Below the pieces are notes generated by a model. The model ran no database searches, was not told the origin of the DNA, and saw only the letters and a list, made by a program, of their open reading frames with translations. A stretch of DNA of 64,000 nucleotides from Oleiharenicola lentus (GTDB lineage: Bacteria > Verrucomicrobiota > Verrucomicrobiia > Opitutales > Opitutaceae). Location of the stretch: assembly GCF_004118375.1 (NCBI RefSeq), contig NZ_SDHX01000001.1, positions 3,041,693-3,105,692 on the forward strand. Reading direction: 5' to 3'. Shown here piece by piece: positions 1 through 8,074 of this stretch (position 1 is the first letter of the stretch; each line of letters opens with the position of its first letter). The position numbers and the translations under genes are program-made.

Positions 1-723
1 ACGCAGCGCCTGCCCTCGCTCTACCGCGTCCACGACGACCCCGACGAGGCGCGCCTCGCCGAACTCCGGCAGTTTCTCGCCACCTTCAGCATCAAGGTCA
101 GCGATCTCACCGAGCGCGACGAGCTGGTGCGTCTGCTCGGCGTTTTGAAGAACCACCCGCAGGGCTACGTCCTCCGCACCCAGGTGCTCCGGTCCATGCG
201 CAAGGCCTGCTACCGGCCGAGCCACGACGGCCACTTCGGCCTCAACAAGAAGGACTACACCCACTTCACCTCGCCGATCCGCCGCTACGCCGATCTCGTC
301 GTCCATCGCGTGCTCGCCGCCTGGCTCGCGAAGCAGCCCGGCTACCGCGCCGCGCACACAGACCAGCTCGCCGAGCACCTCAGCCTCACCGAAATCAACA
401 GCACCGAGGCCGAGCGCGATTCGCAGAAGGTGAAGCTGATGGAGTATTTCGACCGCGAGACGGAGCGGAAGAAGAAGACCGTCTTCAAGGCCATCATCAC
501 CGACGTCCGCAACCACGGCTTCTTCATCGAGGTGCCCGACGCCGGTGCCTTCGGCATGGTGCCCATCTCCTCGTTGCGCGATGATTTCTATGTGCTCAAC
601 GGCCCCGGCACCGCGTTCATCGGCCGCAAGTCCAAGCGCAAGTTCGAGCTCGGTCACCCGATCGAGGTCGTCGTGATGAAAGTGGACCGCCAGAAGCGCC
701 TCATCGACTTCACCGTGCCTTGA
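1..723 (+). CDS. rnr: Ribonuclease R, C-terminal part (gene starts before the window)
   Basis: This is the last 240 codons of a processive 3'-5' exoribonuclease that degrades structured RNA in the cytoplasm. The frame is open from base 1 to the TGA at 721-723. It shows the end of the RNB catalytic domain, with HFTSPIRRYADLVVHR at residues 88-103 of the fragment (the conserved SPIRRYxDL block). A C-terminal S1 RNA-binding domain follows, starting near KAIITDVRNHGFF at residue 163. RNase II has the same domain order, so the choice of RNase R rests on the resemblance of these blocks and cannot be completed without the N-terminus. No neighbour suggests an operon. Confidence 0.88.
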   Translation, partial: TQRLPSLYRVHDDPDEARLAELRQFLATFSIKVSDLTERDELVRLLGVLKNHPQGYVLRTQVLRSMRKACYRPSHDGHFGLNKKDYTHFTSPIRRYADLVVHRVLAAWLAKQPGYRAAHTDQLAEHLSLTEINSTEAERDSQKVKLMEYFDRETERKKKTVFKAIITDVRNHGFFIEVPDAGAFGMVPISSLRDDFYVLNGPGTAFIGRKSKRKFELGHPIEVVVMKVDRQKRLIDFTVP

Positions 724-988
724 GTGAGCGGGATCTGCTTTTGCAAGGGTTTCGTCGGCATGTGCAGAATTTCGGTCAAACCTGGCCTGGAAGTTTCGGG
801 CCAAATTTTATTGTGTCGGCTACCGCATTTAAATCGTCGGATACTTTTACACCCAAGGGACTTGATTATGCGTATGAAACGTGAGCTTCGTAAATAGATT
901 ATTCACATGCAATTTATTATCAGCTAATAACAAATTCGCAATTTCGATGCATTAACTCTGGCCTATGGGTTGCTACAATAGAACTAAG

Positions 989-1669
989 ATGAAAAACTTC
1001 AAACTCCTGAGCCTCGCATTAGCCCTTGCTACAGGTACCTCTCTGTCCGCCGCCACCATACTCACCAGCGGCAGTTGGGATGGAGCGAACAAGAACCTCA
1101 ACCACTACTTCGCGGCTTGGGGCGTCGGTCTCGACGTCAACGCCGACCAGATGGCGGGCGACGAGTATTGGCACAGCATTCTGTCCTCCGGCGACAACGC
1201 CGTGATGCTGCTGGAAGTCGCCGGCCACGCGCCGCTGAACACCTTCGGCATTTTCCAAACCGGCCAGAGCGGTATCACGCACACGCAGATTTTCAACGGC
1301 GCCGCTGGTTCGGGCGCCAGCGCCTTGCTCACGGTTCCCACGGGCGCGTTCGGCTTTTACCTCGAATACAAGGGCAAATATTTCTATTCCGATCCCAACC
1401 TGAACGGGCCCATCGGCGGCTACGACCAGCTGGCTTCCTATCAAGGCCCTTTTGGCGGAGTAACCACCGTCGGCGGAGTACTCTGGGACCAGAGCAGCTA
1501 CCTGCTCGCCTGGGAGGATCTGCCCTATGCCAGCTCCGACAAGGACTATAACGATATGGTCCTGATGATCCGTGTGCAGGAACACCAGGTGCCGGACTCG
1601 GGCGCCACCGCGTTGATGATCCTCGGCGGTCTGGCCACCCTGATCGGTCTGCGCCGCAAGCTGCGCTGA
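989..1669 (+). CDS. Secreted VPDSG-CTERM protein with DUF4114-like domain
   Basis: A 226-residue exported protein. I chose the ATG at 989 because it gives a normal signal peptide (MKNFKLLSLALALATGTSLSA); an in-frame ATG at 965 would only add eight polar residues. The middle carries AWEDLPYASSDKDYNDMV, which matches the WEDLxxxxDxDYNDmV core of DUF4114 domains. The C-terminus is VPDSGATALMILGG, then a hydrophobic stretch and an RRKLR tail. This is the tripartite VPDSG-CTERM sorting signal known from Verrucomicrobiota, expected to be processed by an exosortase-like enzyme; none is in the window. The 265-base upstream gap is AT-rich and holds a TTATTA-TCAGC-TAATAA palindrome at 914-930 that could be an operator. 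The ligand or role is unknown. Confidence 0.82.
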   Translation: MKNFKLLSLALALATGTSLSAATILTSGSWDGANKNLNHYFAAWGVGLDVNADQMAGDEYWHSILSSGDNAVMLLEVAGHAPLNTFGIFQTGQSGITHTQIFNGAAGSGASALLTVPTGAFGFYLEYKGKYFYSDPNLNGPIGGYDQLASYQGPFGGVTTVGGVLWDQSSYLLAWEDLPYASSDKDYNDMVLMIRVQEHQVPDSGATALMILGGLATLIGLRRKLR

Positions 1670-1690
1670 CTTTAGTACGAATATATCCAA

Positions 1691-1720
1691 CCGGCAGCAC
1701 TTCGCGTGCTGCCGGTTTTT
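1691..1720 (+). terminator. Rho-independent terminator after the VPDSG-CTERM gene
   Basis: A perfect 10-bp stem (CCGGCAGCAC at 1691-1700 with GTGCTGCCGG at 1706-1715) and a TTCGC loop are followed directly by TTTTT and then GTTT. It lies 22 bases after the preceding stop codon. Confidence 0.85.
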
Positions 1721-1807
1721 GTTTGGTCGAGTGCGCTGACTTGCGGGGAATACCATCCGGTTTGCTTTTGCAGCGGCTGCGCCTTTTCTGGCGTCTCTCC
1801 CGCCATC

Positions 1808-2332
1808 ATGAAACATTACGACTTCGCCGACCAATTCCGCACCCTCTACGACAAGGCCGCCAAGCTCTACGCTGCGGGCAACTCTGACCAGGCGTCCTAC
1901 TTCACCGCCGCCGAAAAGGCCTTCCTCGCCGCCAACGGCATCACGGTCCAGAACATGTTCGACTACGCTGAGGACCACACCAACTACGGGGAACCCGGCT
2001 ACGACCGCGCCCTCGCCATAGAGACCGTCCGCCGCGACTACTTCCTGAACGTGCAGGGCGGCAAACCTTCCTCCCACGTCATCGACGTCGCGAAAATGCC
2101 CGCCAAGACCGATGCCGTGCGCGGCATCGAGTGGCTCCCGCGCCTCATCCCCAAGACCAAGGCCAAACTACGCGGCGAACTGCCCTCCAGCCTGATGTAT
2201 TCCTGCGGCGGCGACCGGAATTTTTTGCGCACGCACGACATCCATCCCGCCGAGTTCCTGAGCCTCGTCTGGCGCAATGGCGACAACGACGAAGCCACGA
2301 TCGACTGGGTGGCGAAGCGCATCTCGAAGTAA
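1808..2332 (+). CDS. DUF5069 domain protein
   Basis: A 174-residue protein with no signal peptide, probably cytoplasmic. The ATG at 1808 (MKHYDFADQFRTLYDKA) is preferred over the open frame reaching back to 1706, because that extension runs through the upstream terminator. The C-terminal half resembles DUF5069. It has a LRGELPSSLMYSCGGDRNFL block, then HDIHPAEFLSLVW and an acidic-aromatic ending (DEATIDWVAKRI). DUF5069 proteins are common in Verrucomicrobiota and have no established function. The N-terminal 90 residues, rich in Asp, Tyr and Ala, match nothing I recognise. The gene is isolated between a terminator and a 163-base gap. Confidence 0.72.
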   Translation: MKHYDFADQFRTLYDKAAKLYAAGNSDQASYFTAAEKAFLAANGITVQNMFDYAEDHTNYGEPGYDRALAIETVRRDYFLNVQGGKPSSHVIDVAKMPAKTDAVRGIEWLPRLIPKTKAKLRGELPSSLMYSCGGDRNFLRTHDIHPAEFLSLVWRNGDNDEATIDWVAKRISK

Positions 2333-2495
2333 CGCTCCTGTCTGTAGGGCGGTGTCTCCGAACCCCGCCTTTTGCGTTTCCCCGTGGCGCGACACGCAAA
2401 TCCGGCATTGCCGCGTCGAGGACAATGCTGCTCTTTCAGCGCACGGGCCACCAACCAAGGCCGGGCAGTTCGCCCGGCTATAACTTCATCATCCC

Positions 2496-2939
2496 ATGAA
2501 AGCCATGTTCTGGATCGTAGTCGTGCTGGTGGTTGTCGCCGCCATTGCCGTGCCCTTGCTGGCCAAGGACAAACCCGCGCCCGTTGAGGTCAGAAAAATT
2601 ACGCCCGAGGACAGCGAGGTTGCCGAGGAATGGGAACGCGTGACGGCAGAACCGGACGTCCTTGGGGTCAACGCCGCCCGGTTGAAGGCCGCCAAGTGGA
2701 ACTGGCAGATTTTCATCAACGCCGCGGAGTTCGTCCGACGCGACCCCCTCGCCTCCTGTCTCGATGCCGATATCACGGCAGCCCTGAAAAAAGTGAAGGG
2801 CGTCAGTGCCGTGTCTCATGATGACAGGGAAGTGTGGGTGGTGCAGGCCGAGGCCGGCGGCGAGGATCTGGTTCGCGCCTGCGCTGGGGCGCTCGATGCT
2901 TTGGCTCCTGAAATCCGCAAACAACTCGAGAATCCATGA
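2496..2939 (+). CDS. Small membrane-anchored protein of unknown function
   Basis: A 147-residue protein beginning with an uncleaved-looking hydrophobic anchor (MKAMFWIVVVLVVVAAIAV). The rest is a soluble mixed-charge domain with no family I recognise. Its C-terminal half (GVSAVSHDDREVWVVQAE, then an alpha-helical DLVRACAGALDALAPEIRK) could form a small alpha/beta fold. The stop overlaps the next start as ATGA at 2936-2939, so the two genes are probably translationally coupled and may work together at the envelope. Confidence 0.62.
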   Translation: MKAMFWIVVVLVVVAAIAVPLLAKDKPAPVEVRKITPEDSEVAEEWERVTAEPDVLGVNAARLKAAKWNWQIFINAAEFVRRDPLASCLDADITAALKKVKGVSAVSHDDREVWVVQAEAGGEDLVRACAGALDALAPEIRKQLENP

Positions 2940-3608
2940 AAACCCTCTGCCTCCTGTTGATCGCGCTGGTTGGGTGGGTTGCACGGGCCGAGACCACCAA
3001 GCTCACGATCAGCGTTTCCGATCCCTCTGGCCGCCAGCTCGTGGCCAACGTCGTATTCGACGGAGACCGGGTCCTTGAGTTCGGACCGGAAATCTCCAAC
3101 GCGCCGCTGGCCATTTTTGATCTGTCCGCCCCCGCGTGGACCGACACAGCAACCGGGAAACGGATCACCCTCGCGGAAGCCCGCGCCTGGGCCGGCAACA
3201 CCAAGGCCGGCGCCGAATCCTCCCTGGCCCGCGTGACCGACCCCGACCAACGCGCCTTTGTGCAGTCGCTCCTCACCCCGGATTTTGTGGTGAGCAAGTC
3301 AGGCGACGGCGTAACCCTGAAATCAAGGTTTCTGAACTATATCGCCTCCGCACCTTTGACGCTCAACGGGGACCTGAAAAAGCGCCTTCTCGTTTACGAC
3401 ACGCTGAACGCCTACCGGAAAGCCATGGCGCCACGCCAGCTGCCCCCCCTTCACCCAGCTCGAAGTCTGCCGCTTGCTGGCCGATAACGAAATCTATCCG
3501 GGTCAGCTCGTCATGGAACTCACCACTCCAAACGGCACCGTGCGCGTCAGCACGAGCTATGAGGTGAGTGTGCTCTCGGAGAAGGAGAGCGCATTGCTTC
3601 CGCAATGA
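2936..3608 (+). pseudogene. Secreted protein gene interrupted by a frameshift in a C7 tract
   Basis: The gene starts MKTLCLLLIALVGWVARAE, a clear signal peptide cleaving near ARA-E, and is coupled by ATGA overlap to the gene before it. As read, it ends at 3487 after a run of Pro- and Arg-rich residues (HPARSLPLAGR) unlike the rest. The change follows a seven-C tract at 3443-3449. Deleting one C restores an open frame to the TGA at 3606-3608, continuing LPPFTQLEVCRLLADNEIYP and then GQLVMELTTPNGTVRVSTSY. This second part has normal composition, so the intact product would be about 223 residues. A sequencing error, a real lesion and slippage-based phase variation are all possible. The function is not recognised. 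Confidence 0.6.
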
Positions 3609-3626
3609 GCTGCTATATCCGTTCCC

Positions 3627-3893
3627 ATGTCTCTACCCAAAGACCAAGCTTGGTTTCCCGCGAAAACGTACGGTTGGGGCTGGGGCGTCCCCACTCGCTG
3701 GCAGGGCTGGGTGGTGACCTTCGGCTTCCTGGGCGCGATGACCTTGGGCGGCATCTTCATCGCCCCGCGAAGCGTCCCCGCCTACATCGGCTACGTGCTC
3801 GTGCTGGCCGCTATTCTCACCGGCATCTGCTACGCCAAGGGGGAAACCCCGCGCTGGCGCTGGGGTGAGGACGAGGCGGATCATAAGCGCTAA
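3627..3893 (+). CDS. Small membrane protein with two transmembrane segments
   Basis: An 88-residue protein with two hydrophobic segments (WVVTFGFLGAMTLGGIFIA near residues 30-47 and AYIGYVLVLAAILTGICYA near 53-72). A Trp-rich N-terminus (AKTYGWGWGVPTRWQGW) precedes them and a charged tail ends in EDEADHKR. The arrangement suggests an inner-membrane hairpin protein. It begins 18 bases after the frameshifted gene and 52 bases before the peptidase, so it may be the last gene of that small operon. Overlapping frames in the other phases have no hydrophobic pattern. I do not recognise a named family. Confidence 0.68.
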   Translation: MSLPKDQAWFPAKTYGWGWGVPTRWQGWVVTFGFLGAMTLGGIFIAPRSVPAYIGYVLVLAAILTGICYAKGETPRWRWGEDEADHKR

Positions 3894-3945
3894 CATATCC
3901 GGCGCAGACTTGCACCGCGCACGGCGGGCGTGTCATATCAGGCGC

Positions 3946-5013
3946 ATGTCCGACTACAAAGCTCCCGTCTTCCTCACCGAACTGCTGCGCGCCAAGTCCC
4001 CCTCCGGCGCCGAGGCGCAGGCTCAGGCCGTCTTCGACGCGCATGTGAAGCCGCACGCCGATGCCTACGCCGACGACGCGCTCGGCAACCGCATCGCCAC
4101 GCTCAACGCCAAGGGTGCCCCCACCCTCATGCTCGCCGGGCACATGGACGAGCTCGGCCTCATCATCACCTACGTCAACAAGGACGGCTACCTCTACTTC
4201 GACACCATCGGTGGCCACGACCGCAGCATCATCTCCGGCCGCCGCGTGATCATCCAGACCGCCAACGGCCTCGTGAAGGGCGTCACCGGGAAACGCGCCA
4301 TCCACCTGATGGACGAGTCCGACCGCAAGAAGGTCCCCGAAATCCACGAGATCTGGATCGACATCGGTGCGAAGACCAAGGCCGAGGCCCTCACCCGCAT
4401 CGCCATCGGTGATGTCGCCACCTACGACCACGAGTTTGAGCTGATCAACGGCAGCATCGGCACGGCCCGCGCCTTCGACAACAAGGTCGGCGCCTACATC
4501 GTCGGCGAGGCCCTCGTGCGCCTCGCCAAGGAGAAGGCCAAGCTCAATGCCCGCCTCGTTTCCGTCGCCACCACCCAGGAAGAGATCGGCACCCGCGGCG
4601 CCCAGACCTCGGCCTTTGCCGTGGACCCGCATGTCGCCCTGATCGTGGATGTCGGCCATGCGACCGACCACCCCGACTGCGACCAGCGCAAGTTTGGCGA
4701 GACCAAGCTGGGCGGCGGCCCCATCATCTGCCGCGGTCCGAACATCAACCCGAAGGTCTTCGACCGCCTCGTCGCCGTCGCCAAGAAGCTCAAGATTCCC
4801 TACCAGCTCGAAGCCGACCCCCGACCCACCGGCACCGACGCCCGCGCCATCCAAATGGCCCGCGGCGGCGTGGCCTGCGGCCTGGTATCCATCCCGCTCC
4901 GCTACATGCACACGCCGAGCGAGGTCGTGGATCTGCAGGACGTCGAGGACTGCGTTAAGCTTTTCGCCGCCTTCGCCAAGTCGCTCGGCAAGGGCGAAAG
5001 CTTCAACTGGTAA
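3946..5013 (+). CDS. M42 family metallo-aminopeptidase
   Basis: A 355-residue cytosolic peptidase of the M42 family (glutamyl aminopeptidase / TET / FrvX type), which removes N-terminal residues from peptides using two divalent metals. The expected ligands and catalytic residues are visible: His66 and Asp68 in GHMDELG, Asp178 in ARAFDNKVG, the Glu212-Glu213 pair in TTQEEIGTRG, Asp235 in VDVGHATDH and His322 in RYMHTPSEV. The length is typical. I chose the ATG at 3946 because an upstream extension to 3865 has low-complexity Arg-rich sequence. These enzymes usually form 12-subunit tetrahedra. M42 members were long misannotated as endoglucanases. Confidence 0.9.
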   Translation: MSDYKAPVFLTELLRAKSPSGAEAQAQAVFDAHVKPHADAYADDALGNRIATLNAKGAPTLMLAGHMDELGLIITYVNKDGYLYFDTIGGHDRSIISGRRVIIQTANGLVKGVTGKRAIHLMDESDRKKVPEIHEIWIDIGAKTKAEALTRIAIGDVATYDHEFELINGSIGTARAFDNKVGAYIVGEALVRLAKEKAKLNARLVSVATTQEEIGTRGAQTSAFAVDPHVALIVDVGHATDHPDCDQRKFGETKLGGGPIICRGPNINPKVFDRLVAVAKKLKIPYQLEADPRPTGTDARAIQMARGGVACGLVSIPLRYMHTPSEVVDLQDVEDCVKLFAAFAKSLGKGESFNW

Positions 5014-5060
5014 GGACGCGCGCCCGGTGTCGCCGTGCCCCGCGCGGCCACACCGCCCCA

Positions 5061-6212
5061 TCAACTGCATCCTTCGCCCGCGAGCAGTTTCTGGAAATTC
5101 ACATCGGCCCCGAGCACGCCAAGGGTCAGACCCTTGGCGTCACGCACGACGACCGAGACGGTGAAGCAATAGTCACCGGTCGCCGCGGAGCGGTAAATAT
5201 CGGAGATCGCGACCTCGTCCGGCCGATGCAGTGCGTCCGTGAACCACGGTCGGTCGCGCCAGTTTTTGCCCCGGGCCGAGCCATTCGCTTCAACCCGTTG
5301 ATCCTTCCAGCCGAAGTTGCCGCTGACCTGGCGTCCGGCCGTGTCGGTCGCATAGAGCAGTTCGAACTCCGCATGCCCCTCCAGCCAGAGAACCAATGTC
5401 TGCTCCAAATGTCCTAAATCGTGAAATACCGGCGCGAGCCGCGGCAACAGGGCGCGAATTTCCTGCGCGGCTCGACGGTGGGCGGTCAGCCGGAAGGTGC
5501 CGACGGCCAGCAGAAGTTCCTCGGTCAGCCGGTTCGCCGCGTCGCCGAGCGAGCGCAGCGACTTGGCGCCGTCGCGCTGTTTCTCGGCCGTGCCCGCCAT
5601 CACCTGCACCTGGGTGTTGACCGACTGCACGGTTACGATTGGTCCGGCTTCTTCGCCTGAGGTGACCGAGGCCGCCACCTCGCTCGCACTTCCCCGAATC
5701 GCCTGCACCCGCTCCTCAATCAGCTGCGTGGAGCCGCGGGTCTGGTCGGCCAGCTGCTGCACTTCGCGGGCCACGACGTTGAAGGCGCGCCCATGCTCAC
5801 CGGCGCGGGCGGCCTCGATGCTGGCGTTGATGGAAAGGATGCGCGTCTGGTCCGCGATGCGGGCGATCTCGCCCATCACCTCGTGCACATTGCCCGTGGC
5901 CGTCTGCAAACGTCCCACCACCGCACCGAGCCGCTCGGTCAGCTCCCGCGTCGCGCTGGCGATCCGCTCAGCCTGCCGGGCCTGCGCGTCGGCCTGCTCC
6001 TCCATGCGACCCGCGAGGCCGGCGAGTTGCGGCCCCAAGGCGGCCAGGCGCACAGCAGACAGCGCCATGCGTTCGATCTGCTGCGGCGGCCGATCGGATT
6101 CCGCTCCCGGTGCGCTGACGGGCATCCGGCGCGGCTGCGCGTTCATGCGGCCGGATGATGGCGGCGCGGCGTTGAGAATCGGCGTTGCGGTGCTGGTCGT
6201 TGGCTTGGCCAT
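5061..6212 (-). CDS. Soluble methyl-accepting protein with C-terminal Cache/PDC-like sensor domain
   Basis: A 383-residue signalling protein without any transmembrane segment. Residues about 40-210 form an MCP signalling domain with the hairpin tip written as ADQTRILSINASIEAARAGE and then HGRAFNVVAREVQQLADQT. This is the block that contacts CheA and CheW. The C-terminal 130 residues (DTAGRQVSGNFGW, GKNWRDRPWFTDAL, ISDIYRSAATGDYCFTVSV, GVLGADVNFQKLL) look like a Cache/PDC sensor, with the usual RPWF and IYRS positions. Sensor domains normally precede the MCP module and lie outside the cell; here the order is reversed and everything is cytoplasmic. The ATG at 6212 (MAKPTTSTATP) is preferred over one at 6260. 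It converges on the M42 gene. No che genes are in the window. Confidence 0.8.
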   Translation of the reverse strand: MAKPTTSTATPILNAAPPSSGRMNAQPRRMPVSAPGAESDRPPQQIERMALSAVRLAALGPQLAGLAGRMEEQADAQARQAERIASATRELTERLGAVVGRLQTATGNVHEVMGEIARIADQTRILSINASIEAARAGEHGRAFNVVAREVQQLADQTRGSTQLIEERVQAIRGSASEVAASVTSGEEAGPIVTVQSVNTQVQVMAGTAEKQRDGAKSLRSLGDAANRLTEELLLAVGTFRLTAHRRAAQEIRALLPRLAPVFHDLGHLEQTLVLWLEGHAEFELLYATDTAGRQVSGNFGWKDQRVEANGSARGKNWRDRPWFTDALHRPDEVAISDIYRSAATGDYCFTVSVVVRDAKGLTLGVLGADVNFQKLLAGEGCS

Positions 6213-6360
6213 GGCACGCTCCCGCAAGCAGATAGCGTGCAAGCGCTTCGCTCCCGGCAAAAATATCCCGGCTTTTTCCGCTCAAGCCTGACCGCGTCGT
6301 GCCGACGCGCGCAGGTTTGTTCTTGCGAGGCGCTCCGGGGCCGGGCTTGTTGGCGGATTC

Positions 6361-6882
6361 ATGAGCACCATCCCTCCTCAAGCCGAAGTCGCCGTGCTGA
6401 CCACCAGCTACGGTGACATGACGATCACGTTCTGGCCCGATGTGGCCCCGAAGACCGTGGAAAATTTCAAGAAACTCGCCCGCGAAGGCTTTTACGATGG
6501 CACGGCGTTTCACCGCATCATCAAGGATTTCATGATCCAGGGCGGCTGCCCCAACACCAAGGTCGGCGAGTCCGGCATGCCCGGCACTGGCAGCCCTGGC
6601 TACAAGATCAAGGCCGAGTTCAACGCCAAGTCGCACGTGCGCGGCGTCATCTCGATGGCCCGCTCGGCCCACCCCGACTCCGCCGGTTCGCAGTTCTTCA
6701 TCTGCCACGGCGACGCGAAGTTCCTCGACCGCCAATATACGGCCTTCGGCCAGCTGAGCGCCGGCGACGACGTCCTCGAGCGCATCGCGAACGTCCCGAC
6801 CAAGAACGGCGGCGGCGGCGAAAAGAGCACACCCATCGAGCGCGTCGAGCTGAAGAGCGTGAAGATCGTGCCGCAGACTTAA
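6361..6882 (+). CDS. Cyclophilin-type peptidyl-prolyl cis-trans isomerase
   Basis: A 173-residue single-domain cyclophilin that catalyses proline isomerisation during folding. It lacks a signal peptide, so it is expected in the cytoplasm. Diagnostic blocks are YDGTAFHRIIKDFMIQGG (active-site Arg in FHRII), ISMARSAHPDSAGSQFFI (the SAGSQFFI core), and LDRQYTAFGQLSAGDDVL in place of the usual LDGKHTVFGxV. The length is normal for the bacterial PpiB class. It is monocistronic, with a strong hairpin terminator 27 bases after the stop. Confidence 0.93.
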   Translation: MSTIPPQAEVAVLTTSYGDMTITFWPDVAPKTVENFKKLAREGFYDGTAFHRIIKDFMIQGGCPNTKVGESGMPGTGSPGYKIKAEFNAKSHVRGVISMARSAHPDSAGSQFFICHGDAKFLDRQYTAFGQLSAGDDVLERIANVPTKNGGGGEKSTPIERVELKSVKIVPQT

Positions 6883-6908
6883 TTGCGGCCACTGCATTTT
6901 TGCATTCC

Positions 6909-6937
6909 AGCCCGCGCTCAACCGGCGCGGGCTTTTT
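6909..6937 (+). terminator. Rho-independent terminator after the cyclophilin gene
   Basis: A 9-bp GC-rich stem (AGCCCGCGC at 6909-6917 with GCGCGGGCT at 6925-6933) and a 7-base loop run into TTTTTG. It is correctly placed for the cyclophilin gene. Confidence 0.85.
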
Positions 6938-7032
6938 GTTGGGCAGGAGGGCCGGTCTCCGCCGTCCGGTTTGGACGCACAGGGACCCTTGGCCTCACGG
7001 CACCCTTCCCGGAGGCCAGTCGAAGACTCGCC

Positions 7033-7962
7033 CTACGCCACCGCCACAGACCGGCCCGCGATTTCCGCGGTTACGCTCTGGCAAAGGCCGACGAACGTTT
7101 CCTCGCCCAGCGAGAGGCGGCGGCCGCGCAGGTAGCCGACGCCCCATTTGCGGCGCAGTTTTTTCCGGCCAAGCGGCAACGAGACGAGCGCGCCGGACTC
7201 CAGTTCATGGCGCGCCACCCACGGCGCGAGCACGCCGACGCCGAGCCCGATCTTCACCAGTTCCTTGATCGCCTCCATGCTGCCGAGTTCGAGGATGTTC
7301 GTGAGCGGCAGCTCTTCCGTGCGGAAATACTCCTTCACGAGCCGGAACGTGTAACTCGTATGATTATAGACGATCAGCGTCTCGTCCTCAAATCCCTCGC
7401 GCAGCACGCGGCCCTCGCGCGCCCAGGGGTGGCCGGGCGAAACGAGAAAGCGCATCTCGTCCTCAAACAGCGGCACGAAGGCCAGTTCCTTCATGCCCTC
7501 GGGCTCGAGCATGATGGCAAGATCGATGCTGCCGCCGAGCAGTTGGTCCACTTGCCGCCCGTGGTCGCCGGGATCGATCGAGATCACGCACTTGGGAAAG
7601 CTCTGCTTAAATTCACGCAGCACCGTCGGTAAAATATACTGGCACGCGGTGGTGCTCGCCCCGAGACGCAGGCGACCGTGGCCCCAGCGCGTCAGCTCGT
7701 CCAGCCCCCGGCGCGCGGTTTTCATCTCGGCCATGATCTTGTCCACGTGGCGCAGAAACTGTTCGCCCGACTGCGTGAGCGCCACGCGCCGGCCGGCACG
7801 CTCAAAGAGCCGGCAACCGGCCTGCTCCTCCAACGCCTTGATGGCGTGACTGACAGCACCTTGCGTCAAATAGAGCTCCTGCGCAGCACGCGTAAAGCTG
7901 CCCAGCCTCGCCAGGGTGGAAAAGGCCAGCAGCTGCCGCGTGTCGAATACGTTGTTCTTCAT
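7033..7962 (-). CDS. LysR-family regulator divergent from the nitrate uptake genes
   Basis: A 309-residue LysR-type regulator. The winged HTH is at residues about 8-65 (RQLLAFSTLARLGSFTRAAQ, then YLTQGAVSHAIKALEEQAG). It is followed by a two-lobed inducer-binding domain (LRLGASTTACQYILPTVLRE and onward). I start it at MKNNVFDTRQLLAF (ATG at 7962); the longer open frame to 8244 runs through the divergent promoter region. It is transcribed away from the nitrate operon, the classical LysR arrangement. Together with the shared motif at 7984-8016 and 14939-14967, this makes it the likely activator of nitrate assimilation, comparable in role to NtcB. The co-inducer (nitrite, nitrate or 2-oxoglutarate are candidates) cannot be read from sequence. 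Confidence 0.88.
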   Translation of the reverse strand: MKNNVFDTRQLLAFSTLARLGSFTRAAQELYLTQGAVSHAIKALEEQAGCRLFERAGRRVALTQSGEQFLRHVDKIMAEMKTARRGLDELTRWGHGRLRLGASTTACQYILPTVLREFKQSFPKCVISIDPGDHGRQVDQLLGGSIDLAIMLEPEGMKELAFVPLFEDEMRFLVSPGHPWAREGRVLREGFEDETLIVYNHTSYTFRLVKEYFRTEELPLTNILELGSMEAIKELVKIGLGVGVLAPWVARHELESGALVSLPLGRKKLRRKWGVGYLRGRRLSLGEETFVGLCQSVTAEIAGRSVAVA

Positions 7963-7983
7963 GCTTGGGACTTTGGGGCGGGA

Positions 7984-8016
7984 ATGAACGGAGTTCATGC
8001 CACCCATGAATTCTTT
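7984..8016. promoter_or_regulatory. Candidate LysR operator in the lysR-nrt divergent region
   Basis: This site holds a palindrome ATGAAC-GGA-GTTCAT (7984-7998) overlapping a 23-base element running from TTCATGCCA to GAATTCTTT (7994-8016). The 23-base element recurs with 21 identical positions at 14945-14967, upstream of nirA. It sits 22 bases upstream of the lysR start and 58 bases upstream of the first uptake gene. That is where a LysR protein would bind to control both directions. Confidence 0.62.
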
Positions 8017-8074
8017 GCTGAGCAGTAATCGGGCCAACTGGCACGGCTGGCATGTCACGCGCTGATACGGAGGC

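Noticed and set aside
8040-8056. Possible sigma-54 promoter (TGGCACGGCTGGCAT) before the uptake operon
   Set aside because: The GG and GC elements are two bases too close for a -24/-12 promoter, and TTGC is absent.
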